A program made the translations under genes and the position numbers. Shown here piece by piece: positions 23,701 to 37,072 of a stretch of 64,000 nt of DNA; position 1 is the stretch's first letter; the number at the start of each line of letters is the position of its first letter. This stretch comes from Lingula anatina (Eukaryota; Brachiopoda; Lingulata; Lingulida; Lingulidae), in NCBI RefSeq assembly GCF_001039355.2, contig NW_019774659.1:9720-73719 (forward strand), given 5' to 3'. The notes under the pieces were generated by a model. The model saw nothing but the letters and a program-made list of their open reading frames with translations, was not told the origin of the DNA and searched no databases.

Positions 23701-25417
23701 AAAACACAGATGTTTTTTTTTATAATTAGTGATGCGTATTATAAAACGTCATAATAATTAGTGATGCGCATTTGTTTATTTCGAGAAGTATTTGTTAACC
23801 ATTCCTCTTTACAGTGAAAACGTTAAGCAGCTTATTCAAACAAAAAAAAGGTATGTACGTTACCCAATAGAGGCTTGACGCATGTCAGTATACGTATCAA
23901 CCCGCAAACAGGTTCATTACCTGCAAATTTCAAGTTCAGTTATAATACTGAATCTTGCTGGTGACATTTCATTTATCTAATAATAATGTACAGTTCAGTT
24001 TAAAGCATATAACAAATACTACTGAACGACTTTCAGTACATTAAAACAGTGATTCCATTTATATCAGGCCTGAACACTACATTATGAACAAAAATTGCTA
24101 TATCGTCCGAAAAATTGTTCATGTTTTCAGCATGTCGGATTCCAATAAATGCCCTTTGCTTTAGAAATATTGGTAACAAAAAGATTAAGTGGCAAATATA
24201 TTGTTTAGTTTTGTTTATTTTTAAACTAAACATAACAGTAACACATTTATACTGCTTTGTAATAAATCGGACAGAATAAGAGACCATTCCCACAGATATT
24301 TAGATTTATCCCCCCGGGGAGTCTCACTAAATTGCTGTAAACCTGGCGGCTTAAATGTCTGTCACGCCTATTAAAGCTAGGGGTAATTACCTTTACCCTA
24401 GCCGATTCGGTAGGCGTGACAGATATTTAAGCCTCTTGAGCTGACAGCAATTTAGCGTGAACCCCCAGGGGCTAGGTCGATCCATATGGATCGATCTAAA
24501 TCTGTGGGAATGCAGGAAGGAAGAAACTTACCCGGATGTTCCATCAGCCTACAGTTACAGTGCCGCAGAATATGCTTCCGCTTGCACTCCACGACACAGC
24601 CAGACATGGTATAGACAGGGTAGAACTCCAGGGAAGCTGTCTCGTTACATTGTCCATACGGTGGGTGTAATGTCGCAAACTATGATAACAGATAAGAATT
24701 CCGTTTTTCAAAGAACCACTTAAGCCAGATAAAAACTTTTTTTTCAATTTTACGTACTCTTTTTCGTATCACAAACAACGTACAACGGTTTTACATGCAT
24801 GTTGACGCAAGTTGATTTTTCTACAGATCCCTAAAGTAACATCATGGACATTGAATCACAGCATTATTTTGAAAAAATGAAACGATGATGTTGGTGGTAG
24901 CTATAAAATATATCCAAAATAATATAAATGTCCAGATGGCAATAAATGTAAACCCTAAATAAAAAGTGCCATTCTACATTCACAGGTACTTACGTCAGAT
25001 CGGGTCAGACCAGCATATGCATGCAACCCTGGCCCGACGGCTCTACCGTCTGTCTCTACGGACGCTGGCTCTGATTGGTTGTGAACATGGAACAATATTC
25101 CAGCATCAGGGGCGTCTCCTCTGAGTATTAAGTTTGTGTATTGTTCCTGGGGATAAAAGCAATTGAATAAATGAACTGTACTGTATACCTTCGTATATCG
25201 TGTTCTCGATAGAATATGTCTCCATGCATTCTTCATACGAAAAATCAATTAATGAATCACTTAAAATGTAAACCATTATAAGTAAATCCATTTCTGAAAC
25301 CTTTGTTTTAATAGTCTGAATGTTAACTAACAACCCGTCTTATGTTATAGTACTGATTAAGAGCACTGGAAACAAGCCTTTTTGCTAGTATTATCTCGTC
25401 CTTCTTCCATGAGGAAG

Positions 25418-25454
<37 letters not shown>

Positions 25455-27008
25455 TGTGATTGCCCAGAAAAGTAAAATAAATAAACAAATAAATTAAATA
25501 CTTGAGTAGAAAACATATAACCCACCTGCTGTATGTTAATTTCTATTCGGAGGCCATTGCCAATACCTGCTTGGTCCTGGAACAAGTTTCTCGATGGATC
25601 ATCACCACTATTAAATGTGTAGCAGTTTCCAAATTCGGTAAATACGTGTTTGAAGTCCTGAAATGCGTAAGCATTGTGTTTTACTCGTCGCTCCCATATT
25701 AATACATTGGTGGGTGCATTATCCATTAACATTTGAAGATATTATTTGCCCTAGCTTATATTTTTGTTTAATAATTATTCAAAATAACGATGTTTCGTCG
25801 AGCGTACAATCAAACATCTCAGTCACCAAGCGACGCACAGCGAAACTACACACGTACGTTGCAAATTAAGTTACGACGCCGTAAATAAGAACATTACACA
25901 GCAGGCATACATACCGCAGTAATATTGCAATCTTCACCTCTAAATGTGCACCGCGCGTTTCCTTCATTAAGAAGCCACCCTTTGTCTTTGGTGAAGTTAG
26001 CAAAGGTGTACCCACTGCCGTACCATGTGGTCATATTCAGTTTCTTTATGTTATCCAAGTTAATATGTGCGTATGCCCTGGAGTTCTTGCTGGATAGAGC
26101 AGCGAGGAACAGTGTAGCGCCATTTAAATACAATCTGTCCATAGTCGTCAGTCGCCTGCTTACATATCTGAAAAAATTCAAGGTTTTCATCGAATCTATT
26201 AACTGATAGCTGTAAATGAAAGATCTTGATTTAGTGCTGGATTGGTTTTTGCATGTCCCTTAATTCATAGGACTGGTATTCCATTTTGCGTTCTGAATCA
26301 AATGTTGTTTCTACTGCAGCTATTTAATTGTAAACCACCAAATCTGTGTAAAACACTTAGTGCACGAGAAGTTCAATTTACATGTTAAACTTAACAGACG
26401 GTTTTGTATTACTACGGCTGGAAGGACCGCAGAGAAGTCATCTCATTATAGTGTTAGCTAAATGTGGTTCATGTTAGACATTTGGTAGTGCTAATGGTTC
26501 CTTTGTTGCTTTCGCTCTTAATCAGCTCTGTGGTTCTTCCCCGCATTGTGAATAGAACTAAAATCTAGCATATAACATTAGCGTAATTTGTATAACATTC
26601 TTCCATAAGTTAATGCATAAAAGTAGGATTGATTGAAATGTTGTGGAAATGACTTTATATAAATAGCAATTTTATAAACATACAGGTACATGTATAAGAC
26701 AAGCAGTCTATCGACACATCGCCAATAACGTACCTGTTATAATTACAAATTGTAACAGCGGGAAAGCTGAGGGAAGTGTTGAATACCATTGACGTTTTGG
26801 TTACCGTGTCTCGGCGAATAAAAGACGAAAATCTCATTTCAATCTGTATAGTAGCGACGACGAAGCCTGCCACTATTAAGATTATCCACAGTGCCTTCAT
26901 CACCAGGTGGCGACTCTGTGCAACACGTGCAAACCCATGAGCGCTGGTGGAAGTGGCAAATTCTCCAAGGGAGACCCTTTTCTCGTCTGGGTCTTCGACC
27001 TTTTTCAT
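20780..27008 (-). CDS. DEG/ENaC (ASIC-like) sodium channel subunit, complete
   Basis: Amiloride-sensitive-type cation channel subunit of the plasma membrane, expected to work as a trimer. Eight coding exons: 26734-27008, 25915-26167, 25526-25657, 24994-25146, 24532-24679, 23065-23218, 22714-22805, 20780-21012; 1440 nt, 479 aa, all in frame. Family marks in order: the HG gating motif in FATSTSAHGFARV (His24-Gly25); TM1 about 38-56; FPAVTICNYNR just after it (82-92); FGNCYTFNSG and GLRIEINIQQ in the ectodomain; PPYGQCNE and the cysteine-rich CVVEC...CNCR and CSCSVPCSS; then SDIGGQFGLFMGFSLLTVVEFIEF. The last segment includes the GFS selectivity filter (G/S-x-S, about 414-416) and TM2. The ATG at 27008 has context GCGCC-ATG, directly after acceptor CAG (27013-27015). 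The ligand (proton, peptide, bile acid or mechanical) cannot be told from sequence. Confidence 0.95.
21365..21549. mobile_element. Short inverted-repeat element (AGGCCCGTA ends) with G/C runs
   Basis: The ends are AGGCCCGTA (21365-21373) and TACGGGCCT (21541-21549). The interior begins with a GGGGGGG run and ends with a long C run. A 185-bp non-autonomous DNA transposon is the simplest reading; no clear target duplication was seen. It lies in intron 7 of the channel gene. Confidence 0.6.
24285..24512. mobile_element. Foldback (palindromic) element in intron 5 of the channel gene
   Basis: An imperfect palindrome of about 228 bp. CATTCCCACAGAT (24285-24297) pairs with ATCTGTGGGAATG (24500-24512). 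Inner arms also pair (CACTAAATTGCTGT with ACAGCAATTTAGCGTG; GTCACGCCTATTAAAGCTAG with CTAGCCGATTCGGTAGGCGTGAC). It ends about 19 bases from the donor of exon 5 (24531). No coding content; MITE-like. Confidence 0.75.
25421..25450. repeat. (TG)n microsatellite
   Basis: Dinucleotide run in intron 3 of the channel gene. Confidence 0.95.
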
Positions 27009-27752
27009 GGCGCTGGAATATTACTAAATATTTCACTTTGAGAGGCATATAAAATAGATCATTATAGTTACCATGTTGCTATGATTTGGTGTATTTTTGT
27101 ACTAAAAAGTTTTTTGTACAGCATATATTTAAACACTATAGGATGCTTACTCTCATTTACTTACATCCATAAATATAATCCAATTCACGGACAGAGCATG
27201 TTTGCCTATTTAACAGCGCACAATTGTTCCATATTCCTTATGTATGTTTTTGCAGATTTTTGTAAGTCAAATACAGCTGCGGTGTTTAAATATCAGCACG
27301 TATCTACAGTATACCCTGAAATTTGGCATGTGAAATCAAACATGCAACAAAAGCTATGGATATCATTTATTATTCAGAATGACACTTTTTAACTTTATTA
27401 ATTTCTGTTTGAACAATCGGTTATATAGATTTTGCACACGCCTTATATACACATACCAGCCTCAAAGAAGTGTAGTCAGTGTAATTAAATGGTTAGTTTA
27501 ACTTGTACTGATTTTTTCGTATTTATTTTCAATGCTTGTATAAACTCCTTAACTCTAACTCTATAAACTCTACTTAACTCCTTTGAATTTTGTATCCAGC
27601 AACCTACTTTAGAAAATTAAAGTAAAAGAAAAAAAATAGATAAAGTAGTATACATTATGCCCCCTGTCACACCTCATACATTGTACACCCGGTAATTATA
27701 ATTGGAGAAAGTGGGACCAAAGTGTATGTTTGACAAGTCAAATGTCATTTCC

Positions 27753-27902
27753 NNNNNNACACACACACTCACACACACATGCACACATGCACACATGCAC
27801 ACACACACACATGCACACATGCACACATGCACACACACACATGCACACATGCACACACACACACACACACACGCACACACACTCACACACACATGCACAC
27901 AT

Positions 27903-27984
<82 letters not shown>

Positions 27985-28090
27985 ACACACACACACACAC
28001 ACAGACACACACAGACACACACACAGACAGACACACACACACACACACATAGACAGACACACACACACACACACACACACAGACACACAC
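27753..28090. repeat. Long (AC)n array with variant units, next to a 6-N gap
   Basis: The left side begins with six Ns (27753-27758), then more than 300 bases of AC with scattered variants (ACATGC, ACTC, ACAG, ATAG). The several long Thr/His or Cys/Val frames here are translations of the repeat. The true array length is uncertain because of the gap. Confidence 0.95.
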
Positions 28091-30962
28091 CTTCTAATAT
28101 GATATCCAATACTAATAGGCTGATTAACACCACGTCTAAATCTAAGAATTATAATTTGTCAAGTAAAGTAAAGGATGCATTGAACAGCGGATTTAAAACA
28201 CACCAGTTGAAAATGAAGACATTTGAGCAGTGACAGGGTAGAAAAGGAGCCATGCCGCGGGTATAGGTGTAAGTGGCAGAATGCTCAACAGAAGGGAGGA
28301 AAGCCAACATAAGTTTAAAAGATTATATAAAAACAAAATGCGTTTGTGGAAGATGAAATGTCGGTGCAACAAAACTTTTTCACAGAACAAAGGCTTACAT
28401 AAGAGGCGCAGTGTTCCACGCAGTAGTCTCTTCGTGAAATGCTCAGCTGTGGTGGTACATGTTCGTCTTGGTGAAAAGAAAATGAGGAAAGGCGTTCAAA
28501 ATACTGGAGTTTAACTAACAAACAGAAGACAGGTAAAGGGAATACATTAAAGCACTAGGTAATGGCAGTCTTTTGTAACATAGACGGTGGACAAATAGCA
28601 AGGAAAGATACTTGTCCATATAATCTGTCATTAAGTTCAGTCACAACACTCCTCCATTGTATGCGACATACAAAACGATCTAATACAGTGGACGATGGCA
28701 AATGCTTGTAACTGACTAATCCCACAAGCACTTCGAACAAAGGACGACTGCGCTTGCATTTCACTTAGAACGCGATGGAGTTTACGCCTCTCGTAAGTGA
28801 AATGCAGGTACAACTACATGTAGAAAAGCACTTAAAGAACACAAAGCTTCAACTAGTCAGATGCAGTCTCATTACTACTTAATTGATCATTGGCTCACCA
28901 CCAAAATATACTCGATTGCTACTTGGCCCGACAGTTTTTGAAAAATTCATCAAAATCCGTCCACCCAGCAAACACAGAATGTTATTCTGTAATAACGCCA
29001 CCATTACACTTACATAAAAGGGTATGGTAACGCTGTGGTAATGTTCTAAAACGCCCTGTGTTTGTTGGACATTTTTTAACATGATGTTGCTAACAGACAG
29101 TTAGACATGGCGACAGGCAAACAAAACGAAAACCATAGCCTCCTTGGCGGAGGTACATGTAGTCTTCTTATGGTTCGAAGGAAAAAAACATGGGGTAAGG
29201 TATAGAAACTTTAATTCAGTAACTGAAGTGAAAATATTTACATTATATCAGATCATTAAATGGTATTTTATGCAGCTTAGATGTATCAAGGTATAGTTTT
29301 TTTTTCCTTGGGAAATATTTTAAAAAGATATGCTACTTTTTAGAATACCTCTCTTAACCCTCTTTCAATGCATTTACTGTATGTTTAAATGTACTTGAGA
29401 AGTGAGAAGCAGATAAAATAAATAAATATAAATGGTTTTAGTAACACTGACTAAGAAATGTTACTGAAATGCCGCTTTATATAATTTACCTCATTGAAAT
29501 TCGATAACATACGTGTATATTAACCACTCACGATCCAGTCTTAAATATCGTAAAAATAATAATTTAATGTAAGTTATTAGAATAGGTACTAATAAAACAA
29601 AACGTGAATGCTATTGTTAACGAACAACAAAACAATGGTTCTAAACACAGAACTATACGCTACAGGTTCCCGCCCATAGCAGTAACCTTCAATTCTATGA
29701 ACAATTACTTCATATTGAATTTAAAAGAACTAGGAGTACATTTCTTTTTGCAAGATATACTGTTTTCAAACGGAGGTCATTCACATGTGTCAGCATTATC
29801 ATACCGTAGGTCTAACAGTGGCGATCTGTGAACTCCAACGTGCAAATATGTGTATGCAAATACACCTCTTACATGGTCGATGTATACAATACGAATGGAA
29901 TATATGTAACAGGCAAATGTAAGAATGATGTTAATACTTCAGGCTATCCACAAATTATAGGAGGAAAAGTTTTGTTTCTCAGACAAAATTTCAACCCATT
30001 ATGTCTTTTTTTTTCATTTTTTTTCTAGAACTGGTACGCATTTTCCCACCAGGTTCACAAACGAGCCACATCTCCGCAAAGTATGTGCTGTATACGAGCG
30101 ATCACATTATCATCAGGTCAATTGAAAAAAAAAAAAAAAAAAAAAAAAAACACTGCCTATAAACTTGTGAAAGTAAGTAAAACCAATACGTTACTATATC
30201 ATTAGTGAAAATGTCCCTTACCTTCCGTTTCTAACAAGTCATTCACTGCGCCAGCCAGTCACGGATAATGCTCTGTGTAAGGAGCAAATACGATTATATA
30301 GTTATTATTTCCCCATCTCTTCAAGTTACGGCTCCGGCATTATTTCTTTCTTTGTGTGTTGCCTCACACCATGACACCTGTATTGACTACTAGAGTTCTG
30401 TTTCTACGGTGTACTCATGATTTAAACAGTAAATAGTAGTGTTTGAGTCTTTCTTTAATTGATTTCCTAACAGCTGTTTACATAAATACATCTCTCACAT
30501 GCTCTACAAATGAAACCTTTGCAAGGTCATCATTTGGCGTGCTTTTCTTCATATATTTTTCCAGGTTGAATAATTGATGTTAAATGAGGATTTTAAATCA
30601 CTGGTATCGTGGTGTAGTGACAGCAAACAAAAATGAGGGGATTAATATTGTGACGCTTCGTCAACTCAGCTGCGAATTGAGCTACTGATATTAGCTTATC
30701 CCGGGAAAGTTAAAAGGTTTATAAGGGATTTTAGATTTATAGTAGAGTCAATCAGTATATCAGCAATTTTTATTACACAGGGCGTATTTATAATTCTTTT
30801 AATTGCCAACTCCGCATATACATTCCAACTTAATACATGCATTTGTGTTCAAGATAGTGGCTATTAATCATGGATGTATAAGTATGGGATTTTATATAAC
30901 ACCTAATTGTTCAAGTTCGTAAAACGTGAAACTGACAAAACCGATCCAGATATATGCAAATA

Positions 30963-30994
<32 letters not shown>

Positions 30995-31938
30995 GAGAAA
31001 AATGGGAAACTTATGGTACAAAAAGCTGATTTATTGTTATCAATTTTGTTATTAAAGAAACAAGGAGAACATTTACATTGTTAGCTGATGAGAACCATCC
31101 CGAATGAAGGACTGCCATCCTTTCACATACGTATCATTCACCCTTTATGACCATCCCGATATTGTAGAAACTACAGCCAGGGACTTATTTTCAGAAACTT
31201 CAGTCGACGTTTGAGGATAAATATAAAATGTTTTGAGAAAAGTGAATCAGTTTAAAATTTTGCAGTTAAATTGTAAATTTTTGTTTCATATAAAGAATAT
31301 CCCACTGCTGTGCTCGTTATTTTATAGAAAATGCATACACATATATGTACACCAATAAAAGAAATGCACTGCATGCACTACTTCTATACAGGTTATCATA
31401 TCTCATTCATGATAACTCTCTTAAATATATGTATTGCAAACGACAACGCAAAAGCGGATTTCATCATGGATTAAAAATAAATCTATTATTCCCTTCAATT
31501 GTCTCCTCACTTCCATTCTTTTATTTCACACACACCCCCCTCCCCGCGGTTTTTTCCACCTCCAGAATTATGGAAGTACCTCATAATCACTCTTTCAACG
31601 AATTTTGATTCTGGTGAATAAATGTATTGTGGTGAAGCAAAATCGCTCTACTGCAATGTAAAACTGCCTAGAGATAAAATACGTTTGGGATGAAGGGGAA
31701 GCGAGGCGATAAACGGAATGGAAGATAAATTGTGCAATTCATCTTTATGGATGCATACCTTTTCCAAATTAAATCTTTCTATTTTAGCCTTATCTTGTTT
31801 TCTTCCAAAATTCAATATTAATAAAATTGTACAGGTGGAATTGCAAGTATGAACTACGTCTATGTTACAAGCGCATCAATTCTTTTGAATACAAATGCTG
31901 CGTACATCATGGAACGCTGCAACTCATATCCGTATACT
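28091..31938. other. Intergenic region between the channel and SDR genes
   Basis: No confident gene. The segment 28883-29154 ends in CCTCCTTGGCGGAGGTA and is a diverged member of the repeat family also found at 36829, 44281 and 45545. A plus-strand 77-codon frame at 28281-28514 has a fragment reminiscent of a C2H2 finger (CNKTFSQNKGLHKRR) but lacks the paired Cys/His set. Poly(A) at 30125-30150 and (TG)n at 30963-30989. The remainder is unremarkable AT-rich DNA. Confidence 0.55.
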
Positions 31939-32419
31939 TCACTCCTCCTTCTTTTCATTCTCAGACTCCTTTGGTAGGTTGCGTTTCCTAATCATGTCCA
32001 TTTTGGCGTGAATGATAGCAGGGTTCATTGTGTTTATTACGATATAATCTGACAGGGGCGCAGGAAGATAGGATACCGCAGTAGCAAAAGCACCATTCGG
32101 TCCGTATCGTGCGTAGGGATACCATGACGTCATTGCGTGAATGTAGTCGTTGACAACCCAGTCGACGTTAATGCAGGCATGGGCGTCTCTCGCTTCGAAC
32201 AGACGGGTTTTTACTAAAAAATAAAATCATAGACGCATATTAAACGTCAATTTACAGTACATACAGCGCATTTTATAATTCTTTTTAGTTTTGATTAATC
32301 TTGGGTATGAGAGCAGTTGCTGCAAAGCAATTCGATATCAGTAATTGTGCATATGGATGTATTTATAATAACAAGCACTAGTAAACGCAACAACTTACAT
32401 GCCAAAGACAAAAATGGGT

Positions 32420-32487
<68 letters not shown>

Positions 32488-35400
32488 ACAAGTACTGACA
32501 AAAGTTAAGTGACACAAGCTCAGTCCGAAATGCCTACCGTCCTGCATGAAATCTTTATTATATTCCTGTTGCGCCTCTGGCGGTGCTCCATCAAAGGCGG
32601 CCTGGATGAAGTGGGAGTAGTTCTCCTCACTGGTGATATTAGTCTTAAACCAACCAGGTTCCACCAAATGAACGCTGATGTTCGAGCACTTCAGCTGTTG
32701 TCTGAAAAGTAAAAATAAGAAAAAACATGTATAACACAACTCATCCTAGAATTTTGCAAGGGGTTATTCAAAAGCGTATTGCCCCTTCCCCCGGCGTTTC
32801 TTTGTACATGTAGGGACTCCATACGGGATTTACCCGCCATAATGTATTTTCCTAATGAAACAGCAATTTTTGACCTGCTTACATACATACGAATTATTGT
32901 CAACACGTTATAACAGGAAGGAAAGTCTCCTTGGATCCCTTGTCCACTTCCCATTACTTTGTACAGGAGACATTCGTCTCATATACTAACCCCAATACTA
33001 TACTCCAACTAACCCTAACCTGTATTAGTCATATGAAGTGGTGGATTTAGAGGGGGGGGGGGGTCAAGGGGCCCTGATCCCCCCCCCCCCTTCGATTTCT
33101 AGACCCCTCTTGAAATTAGAATTTTGACTAGCTGAATCATAGTTCTAAACCGTACCAAATGGCACCGTAATTCGCCCTCTATAATACAATTTTTTCGGGG
33201 CCCTTCAGTGGAACACCAACCCCACGCCAAGTGGGGGTGGGGGGAGGGTCGGCTTCGCCACTGCAGACACCCCCTCCTTCAAATAATCCTGGATGCACCC
33301 CTGATATGAAAGCCTGGACTTCCATTCCTAGGACATCCATTCCATTCACGTACCGGCCCTGCTCTTGAATTCGATGTTTATCTTCTGGTACATTTCAGAA
33401 GAAAGTATCGGCGTTGGGTAAACATACTTTTAGGGGTTTAATAAATTTTAAGGTAGTTTTTAGACAGCTAGTGTTGCAGAATATGTAGACTTAGAAAATA
33501 CGGGTTTGGGGAAATTTTAGACGCATACATTATACCTTTAATATCCGGGATGATTTACCCAAACATCATGCAACCACTGGTGGGACTGTATTACCATCAA
33601 TTATCTGGGCCTATACAGCCGTGGGATTTGCAAATTGACTTAACTCTACCTGCTGTATCATTTATATGCATCTCATCCATTCTTGTTCCTAGCTTCAATT
33701 TGCAATGCATTGATTAGCAAGCACATGCCTCATTTGGCATTGCCAGCACAATTTCTGTTTGCCTTAACTTATCGACCTTTGGTGTCTTCATTCATGCGTA
33801 CGTGTAAACTGACCTGGCAGCGTCAGAGAAACCCTCGACTGCACACTTGGACGCAACGTAGCACGGGAAGTCTCCAATAGGTAGACGAGCCAGCTGACTG
33901 CTGGTGTTTACTAATCGACCTTGACCTTTCTTCAGCAAGGGCAGGAACACTGTGGTTACCTAGGTGATAGATTATACAACAAATTTCTCCAAAAAAATTC
34001 GGATTATTTTACATACACATTACTTTAGTGGTGATTGATTTATTTCCGGTTAAATATTTTGCAATAGTTATCTGAACGGCAAATAACTGACAATTATGTC
34101 CCATGAGACATTATGAACGTGGTAAATAGTACGTTTAGTACAAAACACGTTGACAAATCGTTCAGTTAGGGCTTATGGGTGTTATACTAACTTCTGCCAT
34201 CCCTAGAAAGTTGATTTCCATGCAATGGCGATAGTCATCTCTGGTCAGCCACTCCAGGGGGCCATACTTGCCCTCTATTCCAGCATTATTTATCAATCCC
34301 CACAGACCTGATGTGAGTGAATAGTACAGAATTATTTATCTATATGAGCAGACCTACTTTGCAAAGAATGTACACCATAAATATCGGTATATCTATATTG
34401 TCAATGCTTTATTAAATAATCATTAATATCTATATTGTATTTGACATTAATACTGCAATAAATACGATACAATAACGTGATCACACTAGTGCATTTTACA
34501 GGCACACACGTCGCATATATGCCTAGAAAGCAATACAAGCGCCGTCCCCAGAACACAATTAAAATGTCACACTTATTCAGCTTAAAACATAAAGGCCAAC
34601 GCAATGTAAATAAGCGATCTATAAATTCATGCTGGCTCTACATGCTGGTTGAATTGAATGCATTTACTGAACATTATACTGGTTGTGTGTAGAGATCCAT
34701 CAAGTCTATGCACTACTTCGTTATTCTTGTCTCAGTGATATAAACTGTCTCTGAAGAATAAATATACGCGTATTACCTATATCCCCGGGAACGTGGGCCT
34801 TCACGAACTCGAAACCGTTCTTTATGCTTTCAGAACTAGCAATGTCCATGATGAATGGCTTGATAAATGGCCCATGAGCTTCCTGCAAAGACACATAATA
34901 TCTCTTCTGCGTTCTCACATTACGTGCAATGAGCAATGAACAGTATGATATGAAGAATGACTGGGAAAACAGAGCATTCGTCTTACATCACTGAAAAACT
35001 TTTTAAAAAATACCTCACATCAGTTCTTAATGAATGAAAAAAAATCCAAGTAGCTCAATAATATTGCAGTCCCCTCCTTTCATTTTAAAGAGGACGTACA
35101 GGATAGGCAATTATTTGCCGCACTAAATACAGAATGTGCAAGTATTTTCGAGTAGTGTTGAATCTTTGTGTTGGTGCCATGGCCACGCGCCCATCTAATC
35201 AACGATATTTTAAGTTTACTCAAATAGTTCAAGAAAAGTATTTAGTTTGCATTGGAGCCACTAGCTTTCAAGCATAAACACTGGCAATTGGAGGTTTAAA
35301 AAGCAAGCATTGTGCCAACAAACGTAAATGTTATTTCGCTGACTCAAATCAAAGTTAAGACTTATTCCCCGACTTAAATAAATCGCGTTCAATCAGAGGT

Positions 35401-35673
35401 TTGTATAAGTAACACTTAGCAATGCCTTGTACCACTCACTTCATTCCGCAGTGCTTCGGCTCCACTCTCTGTAAGGCATGCAGCGAACACGTTAAACCCC
35501 ATTCGATGCAGCCTCTTTGCCGCAAGACACCCAAAACCTGAATCACACCCAGTAATGGCAATGTATTTCTCCCTGCAGACTTTGGCCCCGATGGTGAGCT
35601 TCCGTGCGATCCAGTTCAGCAGGAGTAAACCGATAAGAACGCAGGAGACGACTGTGAGACAGCACCATGCCAT
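31939..35673 (-). CDS. Short-chain dehydrogenase/reductase, retinol dehydrogenase / 17beta-HSD / BDH1 type
   Basis: NAD(P)-dependent oxidoreductase, probably membrane-anchored. Six coding exons: 35440-35673, 34777-34882, 34192-34307, 33814-33959, 32538-32701, 31939-32213; 1041 nt, 346 aa, in frame. The N-terminus has a hydrophobic anchor (about residues 3-22), then the cofactor loop TGCDSGFG (41-48), a form characteristic of the SDR9C group (retinol dehydrogenases, HSD17B2/6, BDH1). NNAG follows at 120-123, then the catalytic Ser172/173 in NTSS and Tyr186-x-x-x-Lys190 in YVASK. VHLVEPGWFKT and the region around RYGPNG match the family's substrate lobe. The C-terminus is Lys/Glu-rich (KESENEKKEE). 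The first ATG in the exon (35673) is used. Substrate (retinoid, steroid or hydroxybutyrate) cannot be assigned. Confidence 0.95.
32425..32482. repeat. (GT)n-(GA)n microsatellite
   Basis: Compound dinucleotide repeat in intron 5 of the SDR gene, about 55 bases past the donor that follows 32538. Confidence 0.95.
33037..33262. mobile_element. GC-rich short element, hAT-MITE-like, copy 1
   Basis: Begins AGTGGTGGATTTAG followed by a G run, and ends GGCTTCGCCACT. The ends are imperfect inverted repeats of the AGTGGCG type seen in many short hAT-like elements. An inverted, diverged copy lies at 43109-43340; they share CCAAATGGTACGG-type and CTTGAAATTAGAATTTTGA-type blocks. Located in intron 4 of the SDR gene. 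Confidence 0.6.
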
Positions 35674-36828
35674 TGTCAGTGTGCCCGTTGACTGTTCTGT
35701 GCTGGAGTAAGTCGCCGAGAAAAATAGGGGAAGCGTGATAGATCGATGCTGAAGTCCAGAGTTGTGCAGAGTACCTCAAGTGGTTGTGAACTCAAAGGGA
35801 ACACGTACACTAGTGACACACATAGGAACAGGAAACCCTCCGCCGCATTGAACGAAGTGGAAAAATGCCCTGTGCTGCACTTCAGTCACAAACACGTTCA
35901 GCTATCTGGAGAGTCTAAGAGTCTAATTCTAAGAGAACATGAACAAAATATGCCTTCGTCGGTGAAGTACCGTAGAATCGCTGTTGCATGTACTCCAGCT
36001 GACTACATATACGTACATGTAGATGATGCCTACGTTAGCAAGTGAAAATGCAGCAGTCTACGCGAGGTACTGTATAAGACGCAACTTCCGAACTTAATTT
36101 CAGTGCATTCCCAGCAATTTGCTCTATAACTCCCACCATACACCCGTTAAATGATAACTAGAAGACACTGTGGTGATTCAGTACAGACATCAACTCTGAC
36201 ATAAACATGTAAACTCTGCTTGATCTACATCTCTTTTAAAGTGATTTATTTTTTCAATGTGCACAGTTTTAAACAGCGGTAAGGCCAAGGTTAGATGAGC
36301 ATCCGTTCGTTGGGTTCTGAAGACAAATATCAGCAGGAAACAAGCGACTGGCGTCCTATGATGCTAATTTCAAGTGCTATATCAAAGAACAAATTAAGCT
36401 TCGATCAAGAACAAAAATGAAGAGAATATCGAAGTGAAATAGAAAATGAATATCAGAAAAAGAGAAATAAAAAATTGCACAGCCACTAGATGATTCAGCA
36501 AGACACTATAATCCCCCCCCCCCTTCACTTGCAGTAGCAAGAAAGTTTGAAAACTATATGGTAATTAGAGTCTTTCAAGAAATAATCTGCACTTGGTCTT
36601 TATGGAGAGGGATGGGGTTGGACGAGTAGGCGCCAGTCCACGCATTTTCACCTATGAAAACGGCAGGCCAATACCAACAACATTATTATTTCACTTCCTC
36701 TCTTGCCAACTTGACCCGTTTATAATGATAATAAACTGTAGCTTCGTGAATAGCTTAAATTTGTAGCATTTTTGCATTACGTTATGAGAGAAGTTATGGC
36801 ATTTGCAGTACCAGTAGGCTTCATTTTT

Positions 36829-37072
36829 AATTACCTCCGCCAAGGAGGTTATGTTTTCACCCCTGTTTGTCTGTTTGTTTGTTTGTCATCAACATAACTC
36901 AAACAGTTATGAACCGATTTTGATCAAATTTTCAGGAACTGTCAGAAGTGGGTCAAAAAGGAGATGATTAGTTTTTGGTGGGGATCCGGATCAATAATCA
37001 ATCATTAATCAATAATAATAATAAATCGCTGCCTTGGCGGAGGTCTGCGCTCTCGGAGTGCTTTTCTAGTTT
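36829..37072 (-). mobile_element. 244-bp MITE-like repeat (CCTCCGCCAAGGAGG end), copy 1
   Basis: Starts AATTACCTCCGCCAAGGAGG and ends GCGCTCTCGGAGTGCTTTTC-TAGTT. Interior signatures are GTTTGTCTGTTTGTTTG, an ATTTTGATCAAATTTTCAGG block and TTTTTGGTG-GGGATCCGGATC. Near-full-length inverted copy at 45545-45786; partial copies at 28883-29154 and 44281-44409. Confidence 0.75.

Noticed and set aside
27702-28233. Long Thr/His and Cys/Val open frames on both strands
   Set aside because: They are translations of the (AC)n array and the N gap; no coding signal.
28281-28514. Possible C2H2 zinc-finger fragment
   Set aside because: CNKTFSQNKGLHKRR resembles a finger, but the second Cys spacing and the final His are missing and no neighbouring finger is seen.
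28555-28764. Minus-strand 69-codon frame
   Set aside because: No family match, and adjacent frames read equally well; nothing supports an exon.
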